In this document: positions 1-8,551 of the stretch, one piece after another
Numbering within the stretch: the stretch's first letter is position 1
How the letters are laid out: each line of letters begins with the position of its first letter
Source of the DNA: Burkholderia multivorans ATCC BAA-247
GTDB taxonomy: Bacteria > Pseudomonadota > Gammaproteobacteria > Burkholderiales > Burkholderiaceae
Reading direction: 5' to 3'
DNA length: 64,000 nucleotides
Assembly: GCF_000959525.1 (NCBI RefSeq)
Contig: NZ_CP009832.1
Location: forward strand, 3,162,001-3,226,000
Program-made: the position numbers and the translations under genes
Notes under the pieces: model-generated
What the model was told of the DNA's origin: nothing
Database searches by the model: none
The model's input: only the letters and a program-made list of their open reading frames with translations

Positions 1-278
1 TCCGAGAAGATGAACCAGCTCATGCTCCAGCGGTACGACTTGTCGACGTTCTTGCCGTAGTGCCCGCCTTCGGACTCGGCGATCGAATCGCCGAACCAGT
101 GGTACAGCGTGAAGAGCAGCCACAGCAGGCCGAGCAGCGCCGTGTACGGTGCCCAGTCATGACCGTTGATCCACAGCGCCACCGACCCGAGCATGACCAG
201 CAGGCCGACGGCCGCGCTGATCGGATGCTGCGACGGATGCGGCACGAAATAGTACGGGGTCTGGTTTTGACCGCTCAT
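1..278 (-). CDS. ctaE: Cytochrome c oxidase subunit III (N-terminal part, cut by window start)
   Basis: Third core subunit of the aa3-type cytochrome c oxidase in the inner membrane; it has no redox centre and stabilises subunit I and its proton uptake. The visible 92 residues start MSGQNQTPYYFVPHPSQHP and include two hydrophobic segments (about 22-37 and 45-61) and the conserved YRWSMSWFIFSE stretch. The rest lies beyond position 1. The ATG at 276-278 follows a GGAG-like ribosome site. It is the last gene of the cta operon, 130 nt after the DUF2970 gene. The family call is firm; the C-terminal part is not visible. Confidence 0.93.
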   Translation of the reverse strand, partial: MSGQNQTPYYFVPHPSQHPISAAVGLLVMLGSVALWINGHDWAPYTALLGLLWLLFTLYHWFGDSIAESEGGHYGKNVDKSYRWSMSWFIFS

Positions 279-408
279 GCTTGATTCTCCACTTCAGTCC
301 AATTTGTGTACCGGAAACCGCTCCGGCTTTATTTCTTGCGCGGCGCGACCGCCGCCGCTCTTTCCTGCACGCGGCGCCGTGGCACCGCGCATTGCATTGT
401 TCCGTCCG

Positions 409-609
409 TCAGCCGACCACCGCGCGCACGATCAGGATCAGCACGCCGATGAACGCGGCCGCGGCGAGCAGCGCGACGATCAGCACGTGCAGCGGATTGA
501 GCTGCGTCGCGTCGGCTTCGAGATCGCGCCGCTTGCGCACGCCGAAAAACGACCACAGCACCGCTATGAGCGCCTGGCCGAACCCGCCGCTGCGCGTGGG
601 CTCCGTCAT
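409..609 (-). CDS. DUF2970 small membrane protein of the cta operon
   Basis: A 66-residue protein beginning MTEPTRSGGFGQALIAVLWSF, with a polar R/K-rich middle (FFGVRKRRDLEAD) and one predicted transmembrane helix at about residues 41-63. DUF2970 proteins are commonly found inside betaproteobacterial cytochrome oxidase operons and have no established activity; an assembly or stability role is inferred from position only. The reading frame continues 14 codons upstream, but that start would lie inside ctaG, so the ATG at 609, 16 nt after the ctaG stop, is preferred. Confidence 0.8.
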   Translation of the reverse strand: MTEPTRSGGFGQALIAVLWSFFGVRKRRDLEADATQLNPLHVLIVALLAAAAFIGVLILIVRAVVG

Positions 610-625
610 CGTCCCGCCTCCGTCG

Positions 626-1237
626 TCATGCATCCGGCTTCGCCGCCGCACGCTGCGCGGACGTTCCGGGCGCGGCCGGCGCTGCGACTGCCGGCGTATT
701 CAGTTCGAAGAACGTGTACGACAAGGTGATCGTCTTCACGTCCTTCGGCAACTTCGGATCGATCACGAACACCACCGGCATCTTGCGCGACTCGTTCGCG
801 GCCAGCGTCTGCTGCGTGAAGCAAAAGCACTCGATCTTCTTGAAGAACTCCGTCGCCTGCTTCGGCGCGTAGCTCGGAATCGCCTGCGCGACGACCGGCC
901 GGCCCTGCCCGTTCGTCACGTCGTACACGATCGTCGTCAGCTCGCCCGGATGCACGTCGAGGCTGTTGTGCTCCGGCTTGAAGCCGAGCGGCCCGCGTGC
1001 ATTCGCGTCGAACTCGACCGACACCGTCCGGCTCGTGTCGACCTGCGTATTCTTCGCCTCGCGCTCGCTGACGTCGCGCTGCAACAGATTGTTGATGCCC
1101 GTGATCTGGCAGATCGCGCGATACATCGGAATCAGTGCGAAGCCGAACCCGAACATCAGCGCGGCGACGACGAACAGCTTCACCAGCATCGAACGGTTGA
1201 ACGCGCGATCGGCGGCGCCCGCTTCCGGCTTCGACAT
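626..1237 (-). CDS. ctaG: Cytochrome c oxidase assembly protein CtaG (Cox11 type)
   Basis: Copper chaperone that delivers copper to the CuB centre of subunit I. It has 203 residues: a cytoplasmic N-terminus, one transmembrane helix (about 18-37, ending IPMYR) and a periplasmic domain. The copper-binding pair is visible as C137 and C139 in KKIECFCFTQQ, and the YRAICQITG segment after the helix is also typical. The C-terminal tail after residue 185 is Ala/Pro-rich and probably disordered. It lies between the small assembly gene and the DUF2970 gene in one operon. Confidence 0.95.
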   Translation of the reverse strand: MSKPEAGAADRAFNRSMLVKLFVVAALMFGFGFALIPMYRAICQITGINNLLQRDVSEREAKNTQVDTSRTVSVEFDANARGPLGFKPEHNSLDVHPGELTTIVYDVTNGQGRPVVAQAIPSYAPKQATEFFKKIECFCFTQQTLAANESRKMPVVFVIDPKLPKDVKTITLSYTFFELNTPAVAAPAAPGTSAQRAAAKPDA

Positions 1238-1272
1238 ACGACAACTTCCTCGCTACTGCATCGGTTTCTGCG

Positions 1273-1413
1273 TCAGTGAGTGGACAGCCACCACTGCTTG
1301 ATCACGACACCCACAAAAAAGACGGCGACGATCACGAGCAGGATCAGGCCGAGCCGCTTGTTGCCCGCGCGGATCTGCTCGGGCGTACGTCTTTGTTGTG
1401 GATTCCGGGTCAT
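1273..1413 (-). CDS. Cytochrome oxidase small assembly protein
   Basis: A 46-residue protein, MTRNPQQRRTPEQIRAG followed by a single hydrophobic helix (about 21-40) and WWLSTH at the end. Tiny single-helix proteins of this form sit between ctaD and ctaG in Burkholderia and relatives and are annotated as oxidase small assembly proteins; the biochemical role is unknown. The ATG at 1413 is chosen because the longer upstream reading of this frame runs through ctaD and is Arg/Ser-rich shadow sequence. Confidence 0.75.
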   Translation of the reverse strand: MTRNPQQRRTPEQIRAGNKRLGLILLVIVAVFFVGVVIKQWWLSTH

Positions 1414-1483
1414 CTGATACTTCGGTTCGGGCGTCCGCCGCGCCTGCCTGCGCGGGAGGCAGCGGCGGAACGCGCGGTGAAAC

Positions 1484-3091
1484 TTATTCGACGTGCGGCG
1501 GTTGCTCGAACGTGTGGAACGGAGCCGGGCTCGGCACCGTCCATTCGAGGCCGGTCGCGCCGTCCCACGGCTTGTCCGACGCCTTCTCCAGCTCGCCGCC
1601 GCCGCGGTAGGCCGGCAGCACGACCGCGAACAGGAAGTACACCTGCGCGAGGCCGAAGCCGAATGCGCCGATCGTCGCGACCTGGTTGAAGTCCGTGAAC
1701 TGCGCCGGGTAGTCCGCATAGCGGCGCGGCATGCCCGCGAGACCAACGAAGTGCATCGGGAAGAACGTCAGGTTGAAGAAGATCATCGACGCCCAGAAGT
1801 GGATCTTGCCGCGCGTCTCGTTGTACATCCAGCCCGTCCACTTCGGCGACCAGTAGTACCAGCCCGAGAACAGCGCGAACAGAGAACCCGCGACCAGCAC
1901 GTAGTGGAAGTGCGCGACCACGAAGTAGGTGCCGTGATACTGGATGTCGAGCGGCGCCATCGCGAGCATCAGGCCCGTCAGGCCGCCGAACGTGAACACG
2001 AACAGGAAGCCGATCGCGAACAGCATCGGCGTTTCGAACGTCATCGAACCGCGCCACATCGTCGCGAGCCAGTTGAACACCTTCACGCCGGTCGGCACCG
2101 CGATCAGCATCGTCGCGTACATGAAGAACAGCTGGCCGGTGACCGGCATGCCGGTCGCGAACATGTGGTGCGCCCAGACCATGAACGACAGGATCGCGAT
2201 CGAGGCCGTCGCGTACACCATCGAGCTATAGCCGAACAGCGTCTTGCGCGAGAACGCCGGGATCACCTGCGACACGATCCCGAACGCCGGCAGAATCATG
2301 ATGTACACCTCGGGGTGGCCGAAGAACCAGAAGATGTGCTGGTACATGACCGGGTCGCCGCCGCCTGCCGCGTTGAAGAACGACGTGCCGAAGTGACGGT
2401 CGAACAGCACCATCGTGATCGCGCCCGCCAGAACCGGCATCACGGCGATCAGCAGGTACGCGGTGATCAGCCAGGTCCATGCGAACATCGGCATCTTCAT
2501 CAGCGTCATGCCCGGCGCGCGCATGTTCAGGATCGTCACGACGATGTTGATGCCGCCCATGATCGACGACGCGCCCATGATGTGCACCGCGAAGATCGCG
2601 AAGTCCATGCCCGGGCCCATCTGCGTCGACAGCGGCGCGTAGAGCGTCCAGCCCGCGGCCGTCGCGCCGCCCGGCGCGAAGAACGAGCCGACCAGCAGCA
2701 CCGCCGCGACCGGCAGCAGCCAGAAGCTGAAGTTGTTCATCCGCGCGAACGCCATGTCGGATGCGCCGATCTGCAGCGGAATCATCCAGTTCGCGAAGCC
2801 GACGAACGCCGGCATGATCGCGCCGAACACCATGATCAGGCCGTGCATCGTCGTGAGTTCGTTGAAGAACTCCGGACGCATGATCTGCAGGCCGGGCTGG
2901 AACAGCTCGGCACGGATGCCGAGCGCCATCACGCCGCCCGACAGGAACATGATGAACGAGAACAGCAGGTACAGCGTACCGATGTCCTTGTGGTTGGTGG
3001 CGAACAGCCAGCGCCGCCAGCCGTGCGGCGTTTCGTGCGCGTGGTCGTCGTGCGCGTGGCCCGCGGCTACGTCGTGCCCGATGCTAGACAT
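1484..3091 (-). CDS. ctaD: Cytochrome c oxidase subunit I
   Basis: Catalytic subunit of the aa3 oxidase, carrying heme a and the heme a3/CuB centre and pumping protons. It has 535 residues and twelve expected transmembrane helices. Visible signatures are the low-spin heme region (ELTTMHGLIMVFGA), the CuB His-Tyr motif HPEVYIMILPAFG, the double histidine VWAHHMFATGM and the later AHFHYVLVAGS heme ligands. The N-terminus is His/Asp-rich before GWRRWLFATNHKDIGTLY. The ATG at 3091 is preceded by an AGGAG site. It follows ctaC by 43 nt. Confidence 0.97.
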   Translation of the reverse strand: MSSIGHDVAAGHAHDDHAHETPHGWRRWLFATNHKDIGTLYLLFSFIMFLSGGVMALGIRAELFQPGLQIMRPEFFNELTTMHGLIMVFGAIMPAFVGFANWMIPLQIGASDMAFARMNNFSFWLLPVAAVLLVGSFFAPGGATAAGWTLYAPLSTQMGPGMDFAIFAVHIMGASSIMGGINIVVTILNMRAPGMTLMKMPMFAWTWLITAYLLIAVMPVLAGAITMVLFDRHFGTSFFNAAGGGDPVMYQHIFWFFGHPEVYIMILPAFGIVSQVIPAFSRKTLFGYSSMVYATASIAILSFMVWAHHMFATGMPVTGQLFFMYATMLIAVPTGVKVFNWLATMWRGSMTFETPMLFAIGFLFVFTFGGLTGLMLAMAPLDIQYHGTYFVVAHFHYVLVAGSLFALFSGWYYWSPKWTGWMYNETRGKIHFWASMIFFNLTFFPMHFVGLAGMPRRYADYPAQFTDFNQVATIGAFGFGLAQVYFLFAVVLPAYRGGGELEKASDKPWDGATGLEWTVPSPAPFHTFEQPPHVE

Positions 3092-3134
3092 GAGAATCTC
3101 CTAATGCGAATACGTCGACAAACTCGGCGACACG

Positions 3135-4709
3135 TCAAGCCGCCGGCCCGATCTCGACCCGCCGGGCTTCCTTCGCGTCTGCCCCGCCCGTGATCGTTTC
3201 CGGCTTTTTGAGAATGATGCGGTCTTCCGCCACGCCCGCCGCCTTCAGCGCGTCGCGCACGGCCTGCGCCCGATGCTTGGCCAGTTCGGCGTTCGCGTCG
3301 GCCGAGCCCGTCTTGTCGGTGAAGCCCGACAGCGTGAGCTTCGCGTCCGGATGCGCGTTCGCATAGTCCGCCGCTGCGGCGATCGCCGCTTTCGCGTCGG
3401 CCGGCAGCGCGCTCTTGCCCGTCTCGAAGTAGATCGTCGACAGCGCAGCCGATGCCGCCGGCTGTTGCGCTGCGCCCGACGCGGCCTGCGCCGGCGCCGA
3501 AGCCGCTTCGGCCGGTGCCGATGCGGTCGCTGCGCCACCCGCGGTGTCTTCCGGCATCTTGCCGTTGCGCGCGTCGGCCACTTGCTTCGGCTGCAGCAGA
3601 TCGTTCTTGTGGTTACCCCACGAATTGCGCTCGTACGTGACGACCGACGCAATGTCGAGATCCGACAGCGACGCCCACGACGGCATCGCGCCCTTGCCGT
3701 GCAGCACGCGCTCGAGGTGGCCGGCGATCGGGCCGTTCACGATCGGGCTGCCGTCCATCGCCGGGAAGGCGCCGAGGCCCTTGCCGTTCACCTGGTGGCA
3801 TGCCGCGCAGTTCGCCTTGTAGACTTCCTCGCCGTGCGAGACGAGTTCGGCCATCGTATAGACCTTGTTCGGATCGACTGCCGCGCCGGCGAGCTTCGCC
3901 TTCTGCGCGCTGACCCACTTCGCGTAGTCGTCGTCCGACAGCACTTCGACGACGACCGGCATGTACGCGTGCTCCTTGCCGCACAGTTCGGTACAGAAGC
4001 CGCGGAACGTGCCGACCTTGTCGGCCTTGAACCAGGTGTCGCGCACGAAGCCCGGAATCGCATCCTGCTTCACGCCGAACGCGGGCACGTACCACGAGTG
4101 CACGACGTCGTTCGCGGTCGTGATGATGCGGATCTTCTTGTTGACCGGCACGACGAGCGGGTTGTCGACTTCCTGCAGATAGGTTTCGGTGATCGGCTTC
4201 TTGCCCATCACTTCGTCGCGCGGGGTCGTGAGCGTCGACAGGAAGCTGATGCCCTCGCCCGGGCCCTTCACGTAGTCGTAACCCCACTTCCACTGATAAC
4301 CGGTGACCTTGATCGTCAGGTCGGCGTTGGTCGTGTCCTTCATCGCGACGACGGCCTTCGTGGCCGGCAGCGCCATCAGCACGACGATGATGAACGGCAC
4401 GATCGTCCAGATGATTTCGACGGTCGTGCTTTCATGGAAATTGGCGGCCTTGTGGCCCTTGGATTTGCGGTGCGCGAAGATCGAATAGAACATCACGCCG
4501 AACACGCCGACGAAGATCACCGTACAGAGGATCAGCATCATCGTGTGGAGATCGTAGAGCTCCTCGGCGATCTTCGTGACGGGCGGCTGCAGGTTGATCT
4601 CGTTGACGCGGGGGCCGCCCGGGCTGTCACCGACCGCCAGAGCGGCACCGGCAAAGAGCAATCCGCTGCATGCCAGCACGCCCGTGAGGGCTCGCTTGAT
4701 TGTTTTCAT
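3135..4709 (-). CDS. ctaC: Cytochrome c oxidase subunit II with fused cytochrome c and OmpA-like domains
   Basis: Electron-entry subunit of the aa3 oxidase. In order along 524 residues: signal sequence (1-25), two transmembrane helices (about 55-78 and 98-120), a CuA cupredoxin domain with H204, C239, E241, C243, H247 and M250, a class I cytochrome c domain with C301-AAC-H305 and a likely axial Met at 342, an Ala-rich linker (about 388-422), and an OmpA-like peptidoglycan-binding domain (about 424-521; starts STIYFETGKSALPADA). Simple subunit II proteins lack the last two domains. The start at 4709 (MKTIKRALTG) gives a proper signal peptide; an in-frame ATG 24 nt upstream is less likely. Confidence 0.95.
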   Translation of the reverse strand: MKTIKRALTGVLACSGLLFAGAALAVGDSPGGPRVNEINLQPPVTKIAEELYDLHTMMLILCTVIFVGVFGVMFYSIFAHRKSKGHKAANFHESTTVEIIWTIVPFIIVVLMALPATKAVVAMKDTTNADLTIKVTGYQWKWGYDYVKGPGEGISFLSTLTTPRDEVMGKKPITETYLQEVDNPLVVPVNKKIRIITTANDVVHSWYVPAFGVKQDAIPGFVRDTWFKADKVGTFRGFCTELCGKEHAYMPVVVEVLSDDDYAKWVSAQKAKLAGAAVDPNKVYTMAELVSHGEEVYKANCAACHQVNGKGLGAFPAMDGSPIVNGPIAGHLERVLHGKGAMPSWASLSDLDIASVVTYERNSWGNHKNDLLQPKQVADARNGKMPEDTAGGAATASAPAEAASAPAQAASGAAQQPAASAALSTIYFETGKSALPADAKAAIAAAADYANAHPDAKLTLSGFTDKTGSADANAELAKHRAQAVRDALKAAGVAEDRIILKKPETITGGADAKEARRVEIGPAA

Positions 4710-4787
4710 AGCATCCTTACCCAAAATTTCCATTCAAACCCTCCCCCGTCGCAAGCCGCCTGCGGTTGCCTCCCGGCGAGCGCTTCA

Positions 4788-5273
4788 TCAGCCGCAGCGC
4801 CGGAGCGCTACGCGCAGTTCGTCGGCGAACTGCGCACGCTTGTACTGCGCGAGATGCTGCCCGATTACGACGGTCTGCCCGCGCGACACCAGCCGAATCG
4901 GATCGCGTGGCGTCGCGCCCGGTTCGACCCGCACCCAGCGCGGGTTGAATTCGATCTGCGTGAACCGCTCCGCATCCATCCGCTCGATCACGAGCCGGTG
5001 CGGAAACAGCCTGATGCGCTCGTAATCGACCGCATGGCGGGCATAGATCGCAAACGCGACGCCCACGACCAGCAGCTCAATTCCGGTGAAGGGCATGACG
5101 AGCCATACCCCACGCCACATCAGCAATGCCGCAATCGCCAGCGAGAAGCATGCGAGCGACGCGTAAAACAGCACGAACTGGCGCGGCGACACCGAACAGT
5201 TGCGCTTCATGAGCCAGTCCTTCAGGACCGGTTCGCCATTCGCCGTCTCCGCCAACACCCTCGCTGCTTCCAT
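4788..5273 (-). CDS. DUF2244 membrane protein
   Basis: A 161-residue protein with two adjacent predicted helices (about 33-52 and 56-77) followed by a soluble domain containing ERIRLFPHRLVIE and WVRVEP, typical of DUF2244 proteins. Its function is unknown; members are often encoded beside cytochrome oxidase genes. Start choice is decided by the promoter at 5362-5390, whose -10 box excludes upstream in-frame ATGs. ATG 5273 has GAGG just upstream and gives the usual family length; ATG 5312 remains possible. ctaC begins 78 nt downstream, so the oxidase genes may be transcribed from the same promoter. Confidence 0.8.
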   Translation of the reverse strand: MEAARVLAETANGEPVLKDWLMKRNCSVSPRQFVLFYASLACFSLAIAALLMWRGVWLVMPFTGIELLVVGVAFAIYARHAVDYERIRLFPHRLVIERMDAERFTQIEFNPRWVRVEPGATPRDPIRLVSRGQTVVIGQHLAQYKRAQFADELRVALRRCG

Positions 5274-5361
5274 CGCCGCCTCACGCGAATGGCATGCGAT
5301 GCATGCCTGCATCGGACTTGCCGCCCCGTATTGCGGGGACCCCGGGACGACAAGCTGACGC

Positions 5362-5390
5362 ATTATAGGCGGGTTCAATGGCATCCACAA
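5362..5390 (-). promoter_or_regulatory. Sigma-70 promoter for the DUF2244 gene and possibly the cta operon
   Basis: On the minus strand TTGTGG (5390-5385), a 17-nt spacer, then a perfect TATAAT (5367-5362). The expected start of transcription is near 5355, upstream of the DUF2244 start codon. No other convincing promoter lies in the 78 nt before ctaC. Confidence 0.65.
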
Positions 5391-5507
5391 GCAAGCGCCT
5401 ATCGGCCCGCGAGCCAAGCGCGACAAGCTTTCCGGCCATTTCCGGCGTCAATTCGACCCCGCTTCACGCCGCTAATTTCAGACATAACAAAACCCCTCTT
5501 TACCGCC

Positions 5508-6473
5508 TTACCGATTCTTCGGACGCCCCTTTCCGATGTCTTCGATACGCACGATCCCGTGCCCTTCCGGCGTCGTGCGCGGCACCGCCTTCCAGGCGTG
5601 GCCGTAGATCACTTCGAACGTCAGCGGGATCGTGCCGTCCGCGCGGCGGCGCGCTTCCAGCGCGTTCGCGAGCGCGTCGCGAAAGCGCCGCGACGCGTGC
5701 AGCGGCGCCGTGCGCGCAAACGGATACGCGCCCCAGCGGCGCACGTCGGCGAGCAGCGATTCGGCAGACTTGTACGTGACGGTCAGCACTTCCTGGTCCA
5801 TCACCGGGATCTCGAAGCCGCTTTCGACGAGCATGTCGCCGAGATCGTGCATGTCGACGAAATCGATCACGCGTGCGGCCGGCGGCGCGATGCCGAGCGC
5901 CGCTTCCGCCTCCGCGCAGGCGGCACGCAGTTCGCGCAGCGTGTCGGGGCCGAGCATGCTGAACATCAGCAGGCCGTTCACGCGCAGCACGCGCTGCCAT
6001 TCGGGGAACACCGTGTCGGGACGCGAATGCCAGTGGAGCGCGAGATTCGACCAGACCAGCTCGAATCCGCCGTCCGCGAACGGCAGCGCCGAGAAATCGG
6101 CCTGCGCGACGCGCGGCCCGCGCTGTCCGAGCGCCCGGCCGAGCGATGCAGGCAGCCAGCGGCGCCAGCTCGTCTGCTCGAGCTCGCGCTGCGCGGCGCG
6201 CGCGAGCATCGCGTGCGACAGGTCGACGCCGAACACCGGCGCCTCGGGGAACCGCGCGCGCAGCGCCGGCAGGTCGTCGCCCGCGCCGCAGCCCGCGTCG
6301 AGCACGGCCGTCGGATTCACCTTGATGTATTCGAGGCGTTCGCACATGCGCTGCGCGATCTCGCGCGGCAGGAACGCGACCGCGTCGAACGCGGCGGCAC
6401 GGCGGTCGAAGATCCGCCGCAGGCGCCGTGCGTCATTGGCCGGACGGCCGGTTGGAGTCGAAGCTGGGGACAT
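5508..6473 (-). CDS. SAM-dependent methyltransferase, BioC-like
   Basis: A 321-residue class I methyltransferase. Motif I is AVLDAGCGAGDD (about 57-67), followed by VFGVDLSHAML, then a motif around residue 125 with the FELVWSNLALHWH pattern shared with malonyl-ACP O-methyltransferase BioC, which methylates the acyl carrier thioester at the start of biotin synthesis. No other bio genes are nearby, so the biotin assignment is an inference from sequence type only; another small-molecule methyltransferase is possible. It is divergent from comF with 83 nt between them. The start at 6473 (MSPASTPTGR) is preferred over an in-frame ATG 48 nt upstream that lies nearer comF. Confidence 0.75.
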   Translation of the reverse strand: MSPASTPTGRPANDARRLRRIFDRRAAAFDAVAFLPREIAQRMCERLEYIKVNPTAVLDAGCGAGDDLPALRARFPEAPVFGVDLSHAMLARAAQRELEQTSWRRWLPASLGRALGQRGPRVAQADFSALPFADGGFELVWSNLALHWHSRPDTVFPEWQRVLRVNGLLMFSMLGPDTLRELRAACAEAEAALGIAPPAARVIDFVDMHDLGDMLVESGFEIPVMDQEVLTVTYKSAESLLADVRRWGAYPFARTAPLHASRRFRDALANALEARRRADGTIPLTFEVIYGHAWKAVPRTTPEGHGIVRIEDIGKGRPKNR

Positions 6474-6556
6474 GTCGGGCACACTGGCGAAGAGCCCGAA
6501 GTATACTCGCTCGCCCTGCACGCTTCAGCGAAGCCGGGCCGCAAGGAGTGTTCGCG

Positions 6557-7330
6557 ATGGTCCGCCGTTCCGTTCCGCATCCGCTGCGCGTCGTTTTGTC
6601 GCAGGCCGGTCAGCTCGCCGCGCGCATCGCCGCGGCGGCGCTGCCGAACCGCTGCGCGCTGTGCGGCAATTTGTCACATGCCGTGATATGCGTCGCCTGC
6701 GACGCCGCGTACTGGAACGAAGCGCGGCTGCGCTGCGCCGTCTGCGCGATGCCGCTCGGTGCCGGACGGCCGCGTTCGCGCGGCGCGCACGCGTATCGGT
6801 GCGACGCGTGCCGCAATGCCGCGCCGCCGTTCGATGCGACGCTCGCGCTCGCCGACTATCGGCCGCCGCTCGACCGACTCGCGCGCGATCTGAAGTTCCA
6901 TGCGCGGCTCGCGCTCGGCACGGAATTCGCGGCGCGGCTCGCGCGGCTGATCGACGACACGCCCGGCGCCGGCACGATCGACGTCGTCGCGCCGGTGCCG
7001 CTGTCGCGCAGCCGGCTCGTGCGGCGCGGCTACAACCAGGCCTGGGCGATCGCGCGGCCGCTCGCGCGGCGGCTCGGCGTGCGCGCCGACGCCGCGCTGC
7101 TCGTGCGTGTGGCCGACACCGCGCCGCAGTCGCGGCTCGACCGGCGCGCGCGGCGCGACAATGTCGCCGCCGCGTTCGCGGTCTGCGGCGATGTCGCGGG
7201 CCGCCACGTCGCGCTCGTCGACGACGTGATGACATCCGGCGCGACGCTCGCGGCGAGCGCCCACGCGCTGAAGGCCGCGGGCGCCGCGCGCGTGACGAAT
7301 CTGGTCGCGTTGCGCACGGCGCGAGATTGA
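6557..7330 (+). CDS. comF: ComF family phosphoribosyltransferase-like protein
   Basis: A 257-residue ComF protein. The N-terminal part has zinc-finger-like cysteines (C33, C36, C45, C48, C60, C63 and a later CDAC), and the C-terminal part is a type I phosphoribosyltransferase fold with the PRPP loop VALVDDVMTSGATL at about 218-231. ComF proteins take part in DNA uptake in competent bacteria; the substrate of the PRTase domain is not established. The start at 6557 follows AAGGAG at a good distance. The window also contains comM, another competence-associated gene. Confidence 0.88.
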   Translation: MVRRSVPHPLRVVLSQAGQLAARIAAAALPNRCALCGNLSHAVICVACDAAYWNEARLRCAVCAMPLGAGRPRSRGAHAYRCDACRNAAPPFDATLALADYRPPLDRLARDLKFHARLALGTEFAARLARLIDDTPGAGTIDVVAPVPLSRSRLVRRGYNQAWAIARPLARRLGVRADAALLVRVADTAPQSRLDRRARRDNVAAAFAVCGDVAGRHVALVDDVMTSGATLAASAHALKAAGAARVTNLVALRTARD

Positions 7331-7349
7331 TTGGATTGCAGATACGAAT

Positions 7350-7425
7350 GCCGCCCGCCTCACGCGCGGGCGGCCCGTGATGAACCGGCCGTACGGCGCG
7401 GGCGTGCGCGCCCAGGCCGTACGGC
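7350..7425. other. Structured comF-trmL spacer: two hairpins with repeated palindrome
   Basis: The 111-nt gap holds a perfect 9-bp stem (7350-7358 with 7366-7374, 7-nt loop) just after comF. Then a 10-bp palindrome, GCCGTACGGC, occurs twice (7388-7397 and 7416-7425), flanking a GGGCG/CGCCC stem. No run of T follows, so it is not a classical intrinsic terminator. It could be an mRNA processing or stability element, or a weak terminator. Confidence 0.5.
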
Positions 7426-7441
7426 ACAGCCGAACCCGAAC

Positions 7442-7912
7442 ATGTTCAACGTCGTCCTCGTCGCTCCCGAAATTCCGCCGAACACCGGCAACGTGATCCG
7501 TCTGTGCGCCAATACGGGCGCGCGCCTGCATCTGATCGAGCCGCTCGGCTTCCCGCTCGACGACGCGAAAATGCGCCGCGCGGGGCTCGACTATCACGAA
7601 TACGCGCAGATGCGCGTACACCGCGACTGGGACGCGTTCGTCGCGGCCGAATCGCCGGCTCCCGCGCGGATCTTCGCGTTCACGACGCGCGGCTCGAGCC
7701 GCTTCCACGATCGCGCATTCCTGCCGGGCGACTGGTTCGTGTTCGGTTCGGAAACGCGCGGGCTGCCGGCCGAGCTGCTCGAGCGCTTCCCCGCCGAGCA
7801 GCGCGTGCGGCTGCCGATGCGGCCGGGCAACCGCAGCATGAACCTGTCGAATACGGTCGCCGTGGTCGTGTTCGAAGCTTGGCGCCAGGCCGGCTTCGAA
7901 GGCGGCGCATGA
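7442..7912 (+). CDS. trmL: tRNA (cytidine(34)-2'-O)-methyltransferase
   Basis: SPOUT-family enzyme that 2'-O-methylates the wobble base C34 or cmnm5U34 of tRNA-Leu using SAM. The 156-residue protein has the family pattern: an N-terminal IPPNTGNVIRLCANTGA, the knot motifs FVFGSETRGLP and RLPMRPGNRSMNLSNTVAVV, and the short length of single-domain TrmL. The start at 7442 (MFNVVLVAPE) is the canonical TrmL N-terminus; upstream codons are spacer. It ends 22 nt from the convergent macro-domain gene. Confidence 0.93.
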   Translation: MFNVVLVAPEIPPNTGNVIRLCANTGARLHLIEPLGFPLDDAKMRRAGLDYHEYAQMRVHRDWDAFVAAESPAPARIFAFTTRGSSRFHDRAFLPGDWFVFGSETRGLPAELLERFPAEQRVRLPMRPGNRSMNLSNTVAVVVFEAWRQAGFEGGA

Positions 7913-7934
7913 CGCGGCACGCGCGCGGGCGCCG

Positions 7935-8459
7935 TTACGCGCGTGCGAGCCGTGCGCGATACAGGTCGTAAATGTCGGGAGAAAAGCACGCGAATATCAC
8001 ACGCGTGATGCCGGGCGCCTGCGGCAGCATCTCGACGACCGTGCCGACCGCGATGTCGACCGCGCGGTCCGCCGGATAGCGGTAGATGCCGCAGCTGATC
8101 GCCGGAAACGCGATCGACACGGCACCCGCTTCGTCGGCCAGCTCGATCGCGCGCCGGTAGCACGATGCGAGCAGACGCGGCTCGCCGCGATCGCCGCCGT
8201 GCCATACGGGCCCGACCGCGTGGATCACGTAGCGCGCCGGCAGCCGATGTCCGCGCGTGAGTTTCGCATCGCCGGTATCGCAGCCGCCGAGCGTGCGGCA
8301 TTCGGCGAGCAGGCCCGGGCCGGCCGCCCGATGGATGGCGCCGTCGACGCCGCCGCCACCGAGCAGCGAGCCGTTCGCGGCATTGACGATCGCGTCGACC
8401 TCGAGCGTCGTGATGTCGACGCATTGCGCGTCGAGCGTGGTGGAACCGATCTGCAGCAT
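7935..8459 (-). CDS. Macro-domain O-acetyl-ADP-ribose deacetylase
   Basis: A 174-residue stand-alone macro domain of the YmdB/MacroD type, which hydrolyses O-acetyl-ADP-ribose and can remove ADP-ribose from acidic residues. The ligand loops are visible: [22 protein letters not shown] (about 22-43) with the catalytic Asn/Asp and Gly-rich loop, and the diphosphate-binding segment [12 protein letters not shown] (about 118-129). It starts with ATG at 8459. E. coli YmdB also modulates RNase III; nothing here shows that role. Confidence 0.9.
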   Translation of the reverse strand: MLQIGSTTLDAQCVDITTLEVDAIVNAANGSLLGGGGVDGAIHRAAGPGLLAECRTLGGCDTGDAKLTRGHRLPARYVIHAVGPVWHGGDRGEPRLLASCYRRAIELADEAGAVSIAFPAISCGIYRYPADRAVDIAVGTVVEMLPQAPGITRVIFACFSPDIYDLYRARLARA

Positions 8460-8551
8460 GACACCCTCCCGAAAACGCCGGAGACGGTTCAAGCGTAGTG
8501 CGCATTCGCACGCCCCGTGCGAATGCGCACGGCGTGCGTTGCGCCGTAGCC

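Noticed and set aside
1493-3193. Plus-strand 566-codon frame opposite ctaD
   Set aside because: His/Arg/Glu-rich antisense of a conserved oxidase gene with no ribosome site or domain.
3273-6686. Plus-strand open frame of over 1100 codons across ctaC and its neighbours
   Set aside because: Arg-rich shadow of minus-strand genes; high GC keeps opposite frames open. The minus-strand frames encode recognised proteins.
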